Positions 13,934-21,272 of a stretch of DNA of 33,880 nucleotides are shown here, piece by piece. A model generated the notes under the pieces. The model had not been told where the DNA came from, did not search any database, and saw nothing but the letters and a program-made list of their open reading frames with translations. Position 1 is the stretch's first letter; every line of letters begins with the position of its first letter. Source of the stretch: JAIFWV01 sp964580495 (GTDB taxonomy: Bacteria > Patescibacteriota > Doudnabacteria > UBA920 > O2-02-FULL-48-8). Both the position numbers and the translations under genes were made by a program. The stretch covers positions 1 to 33,880 of the forward strand of contig CAZOKE010000009.1 of the NCBI GenBank assembly GCA_964580495.1, in the 5' to 3' direction.

Positions 13934-14521
13934 TCAATGTATTCCATTTATATTTAGCTTCTGCTGTATCTCCTTATGTACTTCTTCAATTGAATGGTTG
14001 CCATCAATTGCAATCAGCACGCCTTTATCCGAATAATACTTCTTTAGGGGAAAAGTTTTGTCCTCATATTCTATAAATCTGGTGTGAATAACTGACGGAT
14101 CATCATCCATACGGCCAGAACTCTCGCCGCGATTGGTAATTCGCTTTAGCAGATCCTCTTCTTTAACTTCCAAAAACAAAACTTTCAAAGTTTGGGCCTG
14201 ATGCTCTGCCATAAATTGTTCCAAAATTGGTGCTTGTCCGATATCACGAGGGAATCCGTCCAAAATAACACCGGGGGCATCAGGCAAATTGGAAATTGCT
14301 TCTCCAAAAATATCTTTGATCCAAGCGTCGGGAATTATGATCCCGGCATCGATTGTTTGTTTCACCTTATAAGCTAAATTTGTGCCTCGATTGCTGTAAT
14401 CGCGCAGGTACTGGCCCATGCTCAAATAATTGTAATGCAAATCGGCGGCGATTAATTTGCCTTGCGTACCCTTGCCGGAACCGGGCGGACCCAAAATCAC
14501 AATTACATTTTTTATAGTCAT
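13934..14521 (-). CDS. adk: Adenylate kinase
   Basis: The chosen ATG (14521) yields a 195-residue protein beginning MTIKNVIVILGPPGSGKGTQ, the normal family length and N-terminus; the reading frame is open 72 codons further upstream but runs through two terminator hairpins, so the longer form is rejected. Motifs: P-loop GPPGSGKGT (11-19), SMGQYLRD, LDGFPRD in the middle and a short LID, NRGESSGRMDDDPSVIHTR, with no zinc-binding Cys. It catalyses ATP + AMP to 2 ADP. The ribosome binding site is weak. Position between secY and map is the conserved bacterial context, here broken on the secY side by the AAA+ gene. Confidence 0.9.
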   Translation of the reverse strand: MTIKNVIVILGPPGSGKGTQGKLIAADLHYNYLSMGQYLRDYSNRGTNLAYKVKQTIDAGIIIPDAWIKDIFGEAISNLPDAPGVILDGFPRDIGQAPILEQFMAEHQAQTLKVLFLEVKEEDLLKRITNRGESSGRMDDDPSVIHTRFIEYEDKTFPLKKYYSDKGVLIAIDGNHSIEEVHKEIQQKLNINGIH

Positions 14522-14580
14522 CTTAGTTTTAGAAATTCGTTTTAATTCGTCCTCCACACACATCATAACATATAACCCAA

Positions 14581-14620
14581 GCAAAAAGAAAAGCCACCAA
14601 GAATCATTCTTGGCGGACTT
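14581..14620 (-). terminator. Strong rho-independent terminator 2 upstream of adk
   Basis: Leftward transcript: a stem of about 13 pairs built on CCGCCAAGAAT and ATTCTTGGTGG (one G-U wobble, one bulged base) with a tiny loop, followed by TTTTCTTTTT. It lies about 60 nt upstream of the adk start, so adk must have its own promoter just after it or depend on read-through. Confidence 0.75.
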
Positions 14621-14700
14621 ACGACGCTGCGGGCCATGCCGACTTTTGCTTGAGCATTTTGGTCCGATCACCAAGTCGCAAAACCAACTATTTTCATTAA

Positions 14701-14735
14701 ACAAAAAGCTGCTGGGCACTTGCGTACTCAGCAGC
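14701..14735 (-). terminator. Rho-independent terminator 1 after the AAA+ gene
   Basis: GCTGCTG (14708-14714) pairs with CAGCAGC (14729-14735), a 7-bp GC-rich stem with a 14-base loop; in the leftward direction it is followed by TTTTTGTTT. It lies 39 nt past the stop codon of the AAA+ gene and isolates that gene from adk. Confidence 0.75.
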
Positions 14736-14773
14736 AAAAACTAGTGACAACAGCTTACGTGCGACACAATACA

Positions 14774-15565
14774 TCAGAATGATTCAAGAGTTGGAACCTC
14801 CTCAATCGGTCTGAACGACAACTCCCTAGCAATCAGATCAGCGCCAATTACTCTCGCGCCGGTCAAAACTAATCGCTCGATGGTGTTGCGCAACTCTCGA
14901 ATGTTCCCCGGCCACTTGTATCGCGACATCATTTCGATAGCTCGGCTGTCCCAGGTCACCAAAGGCTTGTGGTTAATCAAGCACAGCACTTCTGTGAAGT
15001 GCTTGATGAGTGCCGGTATATCCTCGGGTCGTTCTCGGAGAGGCGGGATGCTGAGCTGCACGACATTGAGGCGGTAGTACAGATCTTCCCGAAACAGCTT
15101 ACGGTTGACCTTCTGTCTCAATTCGCGCTTGTTAGTACAGAGAACGCGGACTGAAACCTGGCTTCCTTTGGTCTCGCCTATCTTCTGCACCTCTCCGGAC
15201 TCCAGCATCCGCGAGAGCAGACCTTGCACCCGCGGCGGTATTTCTGAAATTTCTTTGAGCAGCAATGTGCCACCATTTGCTGCTTCGACAAGTCCTGGTT
15301 TATCGCGGAAAGCACCCGCGAAGCTTCCTCGCACATGCCCGAACAGTTCTGATTCCAGAAGTCTTTCCGGAAGCCCAGCGCAGTTCAGGGACACAAATCT
15401 GGCATTGTGCGAGTGGTCGTGGATCAAGCGAGCGACTAATTCCTTCCCGACGCCGCTTTCCCCGGTGATGAGCACCCTGGCATTGGTCCTGGCCAAGTGC
15501 GGAATTCGTTCCAGCAATTTGGCCATTTTCCCATTCTTGGCTGTCACCATCGTGGCTGTTGTCAT
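14774..15565 (-). CDS. Stand-alone AAA+ domain related to sigma-54 activators, altered key motifs
   Basis: 263 residues covering only the central AAA+ domain of NtrC-type activators: Walker A GESGVGKE (35-42), ELFGHVRGSFAGAF (73-86), LLSRMLESGEVQKIGE, arginine-finger region FREDLYYRLNV (158-168), PPLRERPEDIP and WPGNIREL (218-225). There is no N-terminal sensor and no C-terminal Fis helix-turn-helix. Two motifs deviate: the sigma-54-contacting GAFTGA is GSFAGA (Thr to Ala83), and Walker B GGTLFLDE is GGTLLLKE (Asp to Lys104). Sigma-54 itself is generally absent from this bacterial group, so the protein probably does something else. It has its own consensus promoter, a perfect AAGGAGG ribosome binding site and a terminator, unlike its neighbours; it looks acquired. 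Confidence 0.85.
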   Translation of the reverse strand: MTTATMVTAKNGKMAKLLERIPHLARTNARVLITGESGVGKELVARLIHDHSHNARFVSLNCAGLPERLLESELFGHVRGSFAGAFRDKPGLVEAANGGTLLLKEISEIPPRVQGLLSRMLESGEVQKIGETKGSQVSVRVLCTNKRELRQKVNRKLFREDLYYRLNVVQLSIPPLRERPEDIPALIKHFTEVLCLINHKPLVTWDSRAIEMMSRYKWPGNIRELRNTIERLVLTGARVIGADLIARELSFRPIEEVPTLESF

Positions 15566-15616
15566 TTACCCTCCTTGGCAACTGACAATTAAAGTCCGAA
15601 TTTGCACGGACGATGT

Positions 15617-15645
15617 AGTTTACCTTATCAAGTTTGAGAAGTCAA
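15617..15645 (-). promoter_or_regulatory. Promoter for the AAA+ gene
   Basis: Leftward -35 TTGACT (15640-15645), 17-bp spacer, -10 TAAACT (15617-15622). The start would fall near 15610, leaving a leader of about 45 nt before the ATG at 15565 with AAGGAGG. The -35 is identical to that of the plus-strand gene at 30662. Confidence 0.65.
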
Positions 15646-15936
15646 CGGGATTACAAGGAACTCTCATACTAAAAAAGTATTTTATATTTGGTTATTTTAG
15701 TTAATCCAACCAAATACAAATCACAATAATCCACAGAAATAAAAAGCCCGCTCTAACGTACTTGGAGAATACGTTCGAAGTAATTTGTAACAAAAAATAA
15801 ACAACCACCTCGAACGAAGACCCGTCTGGCGGGTCGAAGTGAGAGGTCTCGGTATTCAACACCGAGATTTCTCGTTGCGCTCGAAATGGTTTATGTTTCT
15901 TCTACTCAGTACTTAGTACTCAGAACTTAGTACTTT
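15646..15936. repeat. Gene-free spacer after secY with several small hairpins and repeats
   Basis: No ORF with coding character was found in these 290 bases. It contains AACGTA/TACGTT with a 9-base loop (about 15754-15774), an ACCCG/CGGGT hairpin near 15830, a TCTCGGT/ACCGAGA hairpin (about 15847-15867), and ACTCAGTACTTAGTACTCAG-type direct repeats (about 15904-15932) directly after the secY stop. In the leftward direction GCGGGCTTTTT follows the first hairpin, which could weakly terminate the ribosomal transcript. Otherwise it looks like an accumulation of dispersed intergenic repeats. Confidence 0.5.
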
Positions 15937-17235
15937 TTAAAAGTTTTCGTAATCGCGCATAACCATCTGCGACTGCACCTGGTTCATGACTTCGATGACC
16001 ACGGCTACTACGATCAAAATTCCAGTACCCCCTAAACTCAAGGTCTTCGTGTTGGTAAAGCTTTGGATGATGTAAGGCAATACTGCAATCAATCCCAAAA
16101 ATATGGCGCCGGCCAGAGTGATGCGATTCAAAACCTTGTACAAAAACTCGGCTGTCTGGCGGCCCGGGCGAAGGCCTGGAATAAATCCGCCTTGCTTCTG
16201 GATATTGTCAGAGATTTCTTCCGGATTAAATACAATCGCTGTGTAGAAATAAGTAAACGCCACCACCAAAATGAAATACATGATCCCATAATACGTCTGG
16301 TTCTGGAAAAACGTGTTTATATTTGTTGCAGCGTTAGCAATAAACGCAGTTTTGGCGTGTGAGAAGAAATTTGCAATAAGTCCGGGGAACAGCAAAATGG
16401 AAATGGCAAAGATGATCGGGATGACTCCGGCTTGGTTGATTCGCAGAGGCAAGTGAGTGTTCACACCGCCATACAATTTGTTGCCCCGCACTCTCTTGGC
16501 ATAAGATACCGGGATATTGCGCTGTGCCTCTGTGACCAGCACGATTCCGGCAATTACCAAAACAGCCAATGCGGCATAGACCAAAATCGTGATTATGCCT
16601 TGGGTGGTCAGGGAACCAGAAGATGTAGTCAAATTCACCCAGATTTGCTGGACCGAAGTCGGCAGTTGGGCCACGATACCGGCAAAGATGATCAGCGAAA
16701 TGCCGTTGCCAATGTGGTATTCAGTGATAATTTCACCAATCCACAGCAGCAGCATGGTGCCGGCGCAGATTGAGAGCAAAGTCACGAACCATTGGAAAGG
16801 CGTAAAAGTCGCAATGATATTTGAACCAGTCGTGCGGGACAACAACACAATCGTGCCATAAGCCTGCAAAGCAGTCAGCGGAACCGTTAGGAGGCGCATA
16901 TAATTGTTGATCTTGGCGCGTCCGGCTTCCCCGCCCTCTTTTTGCAGCTCGCCCAGTTTCGGGATGATGATAGTCAAAAGCTGGATGATAATGGAAGCGG
17001 TGACATAGGGACCGACGCCAAGCATGGCCACCGAAAAGTTCTTGAGTCCGCCGCCGGCAAAGATGTTGAAGAGGCCGAACAGCTGGTTGGAACCCAAGAT
17101 GCTGCGCAAACTGGAAAGGTCAATGAATGGAATCGGAATATGCGCCAAAATGCGGGTGACGAGCAAAAGCAAAGCCACGATAATGATTTTATTTCGTAAT
17201 TCTTTGACTTTCCAGATTTGTGATATTCTTGACAT
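15937..17235 (-). CDS. secY: Preprotein translocase subunit SecY
   Basis: A 432-residue polytopic membrane protein, the channel of the Sec translocon. About ten hydrophobic helices can be seen; recognisable blocks are IPIPFID near residue 34, MLGVGPYVTASIIIQLLTI (about 70-88), ISLIIFAGIVAQLP, the NQAGVIPIIFAISILLFP segment before helix 7, and the cytosolic loop GFIPGLRPGRQTAEFL before helix 9. It ends the spc part of the ribosomal operon, as in most bacteria. The following partner adk is separated from it by the AAA+ cassette. Confidence 0.97.
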   Translation of the reverse strand: MSRISQIWKVKELRNKIIIVALLLLVTRILAHIPIPFIDLSSLRSILGSNQLFGLFNIFAGGGLKNFSVAMLGVGPYVTASIIIQLLTIIIPKLGELQKEGGEAGRAKINNYMRLLTVPLTALQAYGTIVLLSRTTGSNIIATFTPFQWFVTLLSICAGTMLLLWIGEIITEYHIGNGISLIIFAGIVAQLPTSVQQIWVNLTTSSGSLTTQGIITILVYAALAVLVIAGIVLVTEAQRNIPVSYAKRVRGNKLYGGVNTHLPLRINQAGVIPIIFAISILLFPGLIANFFSHAKTAFIANAATNINTFFQNQTYYGIMYFILVVAFTYFYTAIVFNPEEISDNIQKQGGFIPGLRPGRQTAEFLYKVLNRITLAGAIFLGLIAVLPYIIQSFTNTKTLSLGGTGILIVVAVVIEVMNQVQSQMVMRDYENF

Positions 17236-17250
17236 ATTTATTGAAGCGAT

Positions 17251-17325
17251 CCTAATCTACGAATCATCCGAATGCTACGAATTTGTAGATTCGGATGATA
17301 ATTCGGATCATTCGGATCGCGAAAT
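17251..17325. repeat. Palindromic spacer between rplO and secY with TTCGGAT repeats
   Basis: ATCATCCGAAT (17263-17273) pairs perfectly with ATTCGGATGAT (17289-17299); inside it CTAC pairs with GTAG, giving about 15 pairs around a six-base loop. The unit TTCGGAT occurs three times in about 30 bp on the right side. In RNA this forms a strong hairpin just before secY translation starts; there is no T-tract. Confidence 0.6.
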
Positions 17326-17760
17326 TATTTTTCCCCCGGCTTTATTTATTAGTTCCCCTGCGGTTTTGGAGACCAAAACTTTTTCAAATGTCAGCGCTTT
17401 GGTAAGTTTGCCCTCGCCCAAAATTTTTACTGTGTCTTGGGCGGACTTGATCAAACCTTTGTTGTAAAGCTCTTTGGGATTTACAGTTTGACCCGCGTTG
17501 AATTTGTCGTTGATGCGCGTCAAATCCAAACCCACGGCTTTGGGTTTAAGGCTCTTGAATCCTCGGAGTTTCGGCATCTGGCGCTGCAGAGGCATGCGGC
17601 CGCCTTCAAATCCGACCGGAATAGAAGATCCGGAACGGGCTTTTTGGCCCTTGGCTCCCCGGCCCGAAAAAGTGCCATGGCCGGATCCAACTCCGCGTCC
17701 CACAACTTTACGGCGCTTGGTTGATCCTTTGTATGGTTTAAGTTCGTGAAGTTTTAACAT
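17308..17760 (-). CDS. rplO: 50S ribosomal protein L15
   Basis: 150 residues, full length. The N-terminal region MLKLHELKPYKGSTKRRKVVGRGVGSGHGTFSGRGAKGQKAR is the Gly/Lys/Arg-rich L15 signature that threads into 23S rRNA; GFEGGRMPLQRQMPKLRGF follows. It comes directly after rpsE with a 35-nt gap and no L30 gene between, as in other Candidate Phyla Radiation genomes. Confidence 0.97.
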   Translation of the reverse strand: MLKLHELKPYKGSTKRRKVVGRGVGSGHGTFSGRGAKGQKARSGSSIPVGFEGGRMPLQRQMPKLRGFKSLKPKAVGLDLTRINDKFNAGQTVNPKELYNKGLIKSAQDTVKILGEGKLTKALTFEKVLVSKTAGELINKAGGKIISRSE

Positions 17761-17795
17761 AATAGTAATTATAACGAGTAAAGAGTGATGAGAAA

Positions 17796-18326
17796 TTAGG
17801 CGGCGACTTTTTGCAGATCCGCACTTTTTGCGGCATTGATCTGTTCTCTGGAACGCATGCTGGTTAAAGCTAAATAGGTCGCCATCACATTATTGACTTT
17901 ATTGGATGAGCCGATCATCTTCGACAAGACGTTCTTTACGCCGACCAAATCCAATACCGAACGGATGGCGCCGCCGGCGATAATTCCAGTTCCTGGGCGG
18001 GCCGGTTTGAGAAAAATTACGGAAGATTTGTACTTCATTTTTACCTCATGCGGGATTGTGTCGTTGACAATCTGGATTGCGACCATGGTTTTCTTGGCGG
18101 CATTCACGGCTTTGGCAACAGCTTCGGTCACGTCAGCTCCTTTGCGCAAGCCGATTCCAACCTTGCCTTTTTTGTCGCCGATCACGACCAAAGCGCGGAA
18201 GCGCATGCGCTTGCCGCCGGCCACCACGCGGGTGACTCTTTTGACTTCCACGACTTTCTGCTCGAAGTCCCGCTTGATTTGTTCGTGAGGCCCTCGTCCC
18301 CTTCGTTCTCGTCTTTGTTGTGCCAT
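17796..18326 (-). CDS. rpsE: 30S ribosomal protein S5
   Basis: 176 residues. The basic start MAQQRRERRGRGPHEQIKRDFEQKVVEVKRV is followed by the S5 double-stranded-RNA-binding core VVAGGKRMRFRALVVIGDKKGKVGIGLRKG, and the C-terminal domain has ARPGTGIIAGGAIRSVLDLVGVKNVLSK. S5 contributes to decoding accuracy in the small subunit. The C-terminal tail of about 20 residues past the core is slightly long. Upstream it is separated from rplR by a repeat-bearing spacer of 126 nt. Confidence 0.97.
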   Translation of the reverse strand: MAQQRRERRGRGPHEQIKRDFEQKVVEVKRVTRVVAGGKRMRFRALVVIGDKKGKVGIGLRKGADVTEAVAKAVNAAKKTMVAIQIVNDTIPHEVKMKYKSSVIFLKPARPGTGIIAGGAIRSVLDLVGVKNVLSKMIGSSNKVNNVMATYLALTSMRSREQINAAKSADLQKVAA

Positions 18327-18351
18327 ATAATTGAAATCTCTTCTTAGAATT

Positions 18352-18429
18352 CCTCTCTCCCTCGAGGGAGAGAGGTTTGGAGAGAGGGTGTTTACCTCTC
18401 CCTTGGTCCCTCTCCTTCAAAGGAGAGGG
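18352..18429. repeat. Double palindromic repeat (type L + type R joined), no gene inside
   Basis: CCTCTCTCC-CTCGAG-GGAGAGAGG (18352-18375, a perfect 24-bp palindrome) is followed 32 bases later by CCCTCTCC-TTCAAA-GGAGAGGG (18408-18429) with the lead-in TACCTCTCCCT. The second half matches the repeat upstream of the DUF559 gene (6903-6940), the first resembles the one downstream of it (6457-6486). So this is the same pair of ends without the nuclease gene, sitting in the rpsE-rplR spacer. Confidence 0.75.
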
Positions 18430-18452
18430 AAAAACTATAAGGTAATTACAAA

Positions 18453-18797
18453 TTAAATTTTTAACCCTGCTTCGCGAGCGCCTTCGGCCAGCTGCTTAAT
18501 TCGTCCGTGGTATTGATATCCGCCCCGGTCAAAAGTCGCTTCTTTGATCCCGGCTTTCAGGGCTTTTTCAGCCGCTAGTTTGCCCACAGCAGCAGCGATT
18601 TCCGATTTCTTGCCCTTGCTTTTGATCTCCTGGCTCGATGCCGCAGCCAAGGTCTTCCCGGATTTGTCATCGATAAACTGCACATAGATGTGAGTGTTGG
18701 ATCGGAAGACATTCAATCTGGGCTTGGCACTTGAGCCGGAAACTTTGGCCCGAATGCGGTTATGTCTAAGTTTTCTTTGTTCTTTGCTGGTTCTCAT
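18453..18797 (-). CDS. rplR: 50S ribosomal protein L18
   Basis: 114 residues, normal length. It begins MRTSKEQRKLRHNRIRAKVSGSSAKPRLNVFRSNTHIYVQFIDD, the basic L18 N-terminus and first strand, and ends with FDRGGYQYHGRIKQLAEGAREAGLKI, the near-invariant L18 C-terminus. It binds 5S rRNA with L5. It lies 4 nt after rplF in transcription order. Confidence 0.97.
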   Translation of the reverse strand: MRTSKEQRKLRHNRIRAKVSGSSAKPRLNVFRSNTHIYVQFIDDKSGKTLAAASSQEIKSKGKKSEIAAAVGKLAAEKALKAGIKEATFDRGGYQYHGRIKQLAEGAREAGLKI

Positions 18798-18801
18798 AAA
18801 A

Positions 18802-19356
18802 TTACTTCCCGCCTCCGACAGCTTTTACGACTTTGCCGGCCTTGCGGCGGATAACTTCGTCGGAATACTTAATACCTTTTCCTTTGTAAGGTTCTGGCGG
18901 GCGCTGGGAACGGATCACGGCTGCAAATTGGCCGACTGCCTGCTTGTCAATCCCTGTGATAGTAACTACGTTTTTCTCAACTTTGGCTTCGAGTCCTGCC
19001 GGAATTTCCATGTCGATTGGATGCGAGTAGCCCAAATTCAAAGTCAGTTTTTTTCCTGCAACCGCGGCCTTGTAGCCGACACCGTTGATTTCCAAAATTT
19101 TGGAAAACCCGTCCGTAACGCCCTTAACTAAGTTGGCGATCAAAGACCGATAAAGTCCCCACAAAGCGCGTTCCTGCTTATTGTTCTCGTTTTTTACGCT
19201 GACCAAAAGTTCGGTTTCAGTTTTTTCCAGTTTGACTTTTGGGTGCAGCGCCAAAGACAGCTCGCCTTTCGGGCCTTTAACCTTTACCGCATTTTCTTTT
19301 ACATCCACTGTAACTCCGGTGGGAATCACAACAGGCTTTTTGCCGATACGTGACAT
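18802..19356 (-). CDS. rplF: 50S ribosomal protein L6
   Basis: The start MSRIGKKPVVIP (19356) matches the universal L6 N-terminus, so the 18-codon upstream extension of the reading frame is discarded; 184 residues. The two related domains are visible, the second ending with RPPEPYKGKGIKYSDEVIRRKAGK, the conserved rRNA-binding motif. It starts 4 nt after the rpsH stop. Confidence 0.97.
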   Translation of the reverse strand: MSRIGKKPVVIPTGVTVDVKENAVKVKGPKGELSLALHPKVKLEKTETELLVSVKNENNKQERALWGLYRSLIANLVKGVTDGFSKILEINGVGYKAAVAGKKLTLNLGYSHPIDMEIPAGLEAKVEKNVVTITGIDKQAVGQFAAVIRSQRPPEPYKGKGIKYSDEVIRRKAGKVVKAVGGGK

Positions 19357-19360
19357 AAAT

Positions 19361-19750
19361 TTACCAAATCTGACAGATAACTTCGCCGCCAACTTTGTTC
19401 TTACGCGCAATCTTATCTGTCATTAATCCTTTAGATGTCGAAACAATGGTAGTCCCAACGCCTCCCAAAGCTCTTGGGATTTCCGTAGTTTTGGAATAAA
19501 TTCTCTGGCCCGGTTTGCTTATGCGGTTAATTCCGGAAATCATCGGCAAGCCTTCGGAAGTGTACTTTAAAGCCAGTATCAATATCTTGATCTTGCCCTC
19601 GTCTTTAGTCGAGACGGATTTGATCCAGCCCTCGTTCGCCAAGACTTTGGCCAAGTTGTGTTTAAATTTAGAATAAGGCAATACGACTTCTGTCTTTTTG
19701 ACAGCAGAGGAGTTGCGTATTCTTGTTAACATGTCTGAAATGGTATCCAT
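19361..19750 (-). CDS. rpsH: 30S ribosomal protein S8
   Basis: 129 residues, standard length. N-terminus MDTISDMLTRIRNSSAVKKTEVVLPYSKFK and C-terminus STSKGLMTDKIARKNKVGGEVICQIW are both typical of S8, which organises the central domain of 16S rRNA and in many bacteria represses the spc operon. Whether it autoregulates here cannot be read. Confidence 0.97.
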   Translation of the reverse strand: MDTISDMLTRIRNSSAVKKTEVVLPYSKFKHNLAKVLANEGWIKSVSTKDEGKIKILILALKYTSEGLPMISGINRISKPGQRIYSKTTEIPRALGGVGTTIVSTSKGLMTDKIARKNKVGGEVICQIW

Positions 19751-19764
19751 AATTTATCCTATTG

Positions 19765-19959
19765 CTACCAAGAGGCCTTTACTACTCCGGGGATTTCTCC
19801 GTTGGAGGCTAATTCTCTAAAACAAATCCGGCAAATGTTGAATTCCCGCATATAACCGTGTTTGCGGCCGCAGCGCCAGCAACGTCGAACAACCCTAGTC
19901 GAATATTTCGGCTTGGATAGCGATCTCATTGATTTGATGTATTGCGCTTTGGTAGCCAT
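19765..19959 (-). CDS. rpsZ: 30S ribosomal protein S14, zinc-binding type
   Basis: 64 residues. Four cysteines in two CxxC pairs (Cys27, Cys30, Cys43, Cys46: CWRC and CRIC) mark the zinc-dependent short form (type Z) of S14 as opposed to the long Cys-free form. The C-terminus GEIPGVVKASW is the conserved S14 tail. It lies 1 nt after the rplE stop. Confidence 0.97.
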   Translation of the reverse strand: MATKAQYIKSMRSLSKPKYSTRVVRRCWRCGRKHGYMREFNICRICFRELASNGEIPGVVKASW

Positions 19960-19960
19960 A

Positions 19961-20503
19961 TTAGTCCTTTGCGAACGGGAACCCTAATGATTTAAGCAAT
20001 TCTAATGCTTGCTTGTCGTCGTCTGTGGAAGTCTGAATGTTGATCTCGAATCCGAAAGTGTGCTCGATGTGCTCGCGGGTGGTTTCCGGAAACACGATCT
20101 GCTCCCTGATCCCAATCGAGTAATTGCCGTGTCCGTCGAAACTCCTTGGATTCAAGCCTTTGAAGTCACGGACCCGAGGCAGTGCGGCTTTGACCAGTTT
20201 TTCCAAAAAATCATACATTCTGGTGCCGCGCAGCGTGACCACAAGCCCGACAACCTGGTTTTCACGGATTTTGAATCCTGAAATAGATTTCTTGGCCAGG
20301 GTCTTAACCGGAGTTTGGCCTGTGATGCGCTTGAGGTCTTCGATTATGGCATCCAACATCTTGGCGTCTTTCAGGGTTTTTCCGACTCCGGCGTTGATAA
20401 CCACTTTCTCGACTCGAGGCACAGCCATGGTGTTATCCAAATTCAGCTCTTTTTTGAGATGCGGCACGATCTTTTCTTTAAATTGTGTCTGTAAATTATT
20501 CAT
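19961..20503 (-). CDS. rplE: 50S ribosomal protein L5
   Basis: 180 residues with KVVINAGVGKTLKDAKMLD (33-51), the TPVKTLAKKSISGFKIRENQ segment, RDFKGLNPRSFDGHGNYSIGIREQIVFPE and EINIQTSTDDDKQALELLKSLGFPF, all diagnostic of L5. It binds 5S rRNA and contacts P-site tRNA. Normal length and position between rplX and S14. Confidence 0.97.
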   Translation of the reverse strand: MNNLQTQFKEKIVPHLKKELNLDNTMAVPRVEKVVINAGVGKTLKDAKMLDAIIEDLKRITGQTPVKTLAKKSISGFKIRENQVVGLVVTLRGTRMYDFLEKLVKAALPRVRDFKGLNPRSFDGHGNYSIGIREQIVFPETTREHIEHTFGFEINIQTSTDDDKQALELLKSLGFPFAKD

Positions 20504-20532
20504 TCTAATTACTCGTTACTGTTTACCCGTTA

Positions 20533-20850
20533 CTAATTAATTAACTTTCCGCATTGTTTGCACTTTCGGAAGTTGCCGTTGTCTTTCGACTCGTGCCCGA
20601 CTCGCGTCGGCTTGCCGCAGTGCGGGCAGACGAGCATGACTTTATTCACGTGCATCGGGGCGGGAAGTTCCATGCGCTGGCCTTTTTGGCCTTGCTGCTT
20701 GGGGCGCGAGAATCTGACAGCTATATTCAATCCTTCCACCACGACTTTGGCATCCTTTGGCAACACTTCCAAAACCTTGCCGGATTTGCCTTTGTCCTTG
20801 CCGGCCAAAACTTTGACTTCATCGCCTTTTTTAATCTTGAGAGTATTCAT
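20533..20850 (-). CDS. rplX: 50S ribosomal protein L24
   Basis: 105 residues. The KOW motif region IKKGDEVKVLAGKDKGKSGKVLEV (6-29) initiates L24, an assembly initiator that binds the 5' part of 23S rRNA. The C-terminal part has two CxxC pairs (Cys75, Cys78, Cys97, Cys100), a zinc-ribbon-like tail seen in many but not all bacterial L24. Confidence 0.96.
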   Translation of the reverse strand: MNTLKIKKGDEVKVLAGKDKGKSGKVLEVLPKDAKVVVEGLNIAVRFSRPKQQGQKGQRMELPAPMHVNKVMLVCPHCGKPTRVGHESKDNGNFRKCKQCGKLIN

Positions 20851-20888
20851 AATCTTGCCAACTTTTAAATCTTGATCAATTTTGCCAA

Positions 20889-21260
20889 TTATATAACTTC
20901 TTCTGCCAATGATGTGATTTTTGTAAATCCCAGATCGCGCAGCTCGCGCGGGATGGGGCCAAAGATGCGGGTGCCACGTGGTTCTGTAGAATCTTTGTTG
21001 ACCAGTACTGCAGCATTATCGTCAAATCGAATGTAAGAGCCGTCAGCGCGGCGAACTTCCTTGTGAGTGCGGACGATCACAGCATAAACCTTGTCGCCCT
21101 TTTTAACCTGGCCTTTTGGGCTCTCCACTTTTACCGAAGCGGCCACAACATCTCCCAATCTGGCCCAGCGGCGGTGGTTTTTGCCGGACACTCCGAAAAC
21201 TGCGATTTCCCGCGCACCGGTGTTGTCTGCAACTTTTAATCTGGTTCTTAGTTGAATCAT
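20889..21260 (-). CDS. rplN: 50S ribosomal protein L14
   Basis: 123 residues with MIQLRTRLKVADNTGAREIAVFGVSG, KKGDKVYAVIVRTHKEVRRADGSYIRFDDNAAVLVN and GTRIFGPIPRELRD, the hallmarks of L14, which sits at the subunit interface near helix 95 of 23S rRNA. Its upstream spacer to rpsQ contains a dispersed repeat (21273-21329). Confidence 0.97.
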   Translation of the reverse strand: MIQLRTRLKVADNTGAREIAVFGVSGKNHRRWARLGDVVAASVKVESPKGQVKKGDKVYAVIVRTHKEVRRADGSYIRFDDNAAVLVNKDSTEPRGTRIFGPIPRELRDLGFTKITSLAEEVI

Positions 21261-21272
21261 ATAGTTCTTCTT

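Noticed and set aside
14522..14737. 72-codon N-terminal extension of adk
   Set aside because: It would read through two terminator hairpins; the internal ATG gives the normal Adk length and N-terminus.
15646..15936. Search for a tRNA or small RNA in the largest gene-free spacer
   Set aside because: No cloverleaf, T-loop motif or CCA-like end was found; only short hairpins and repeats.
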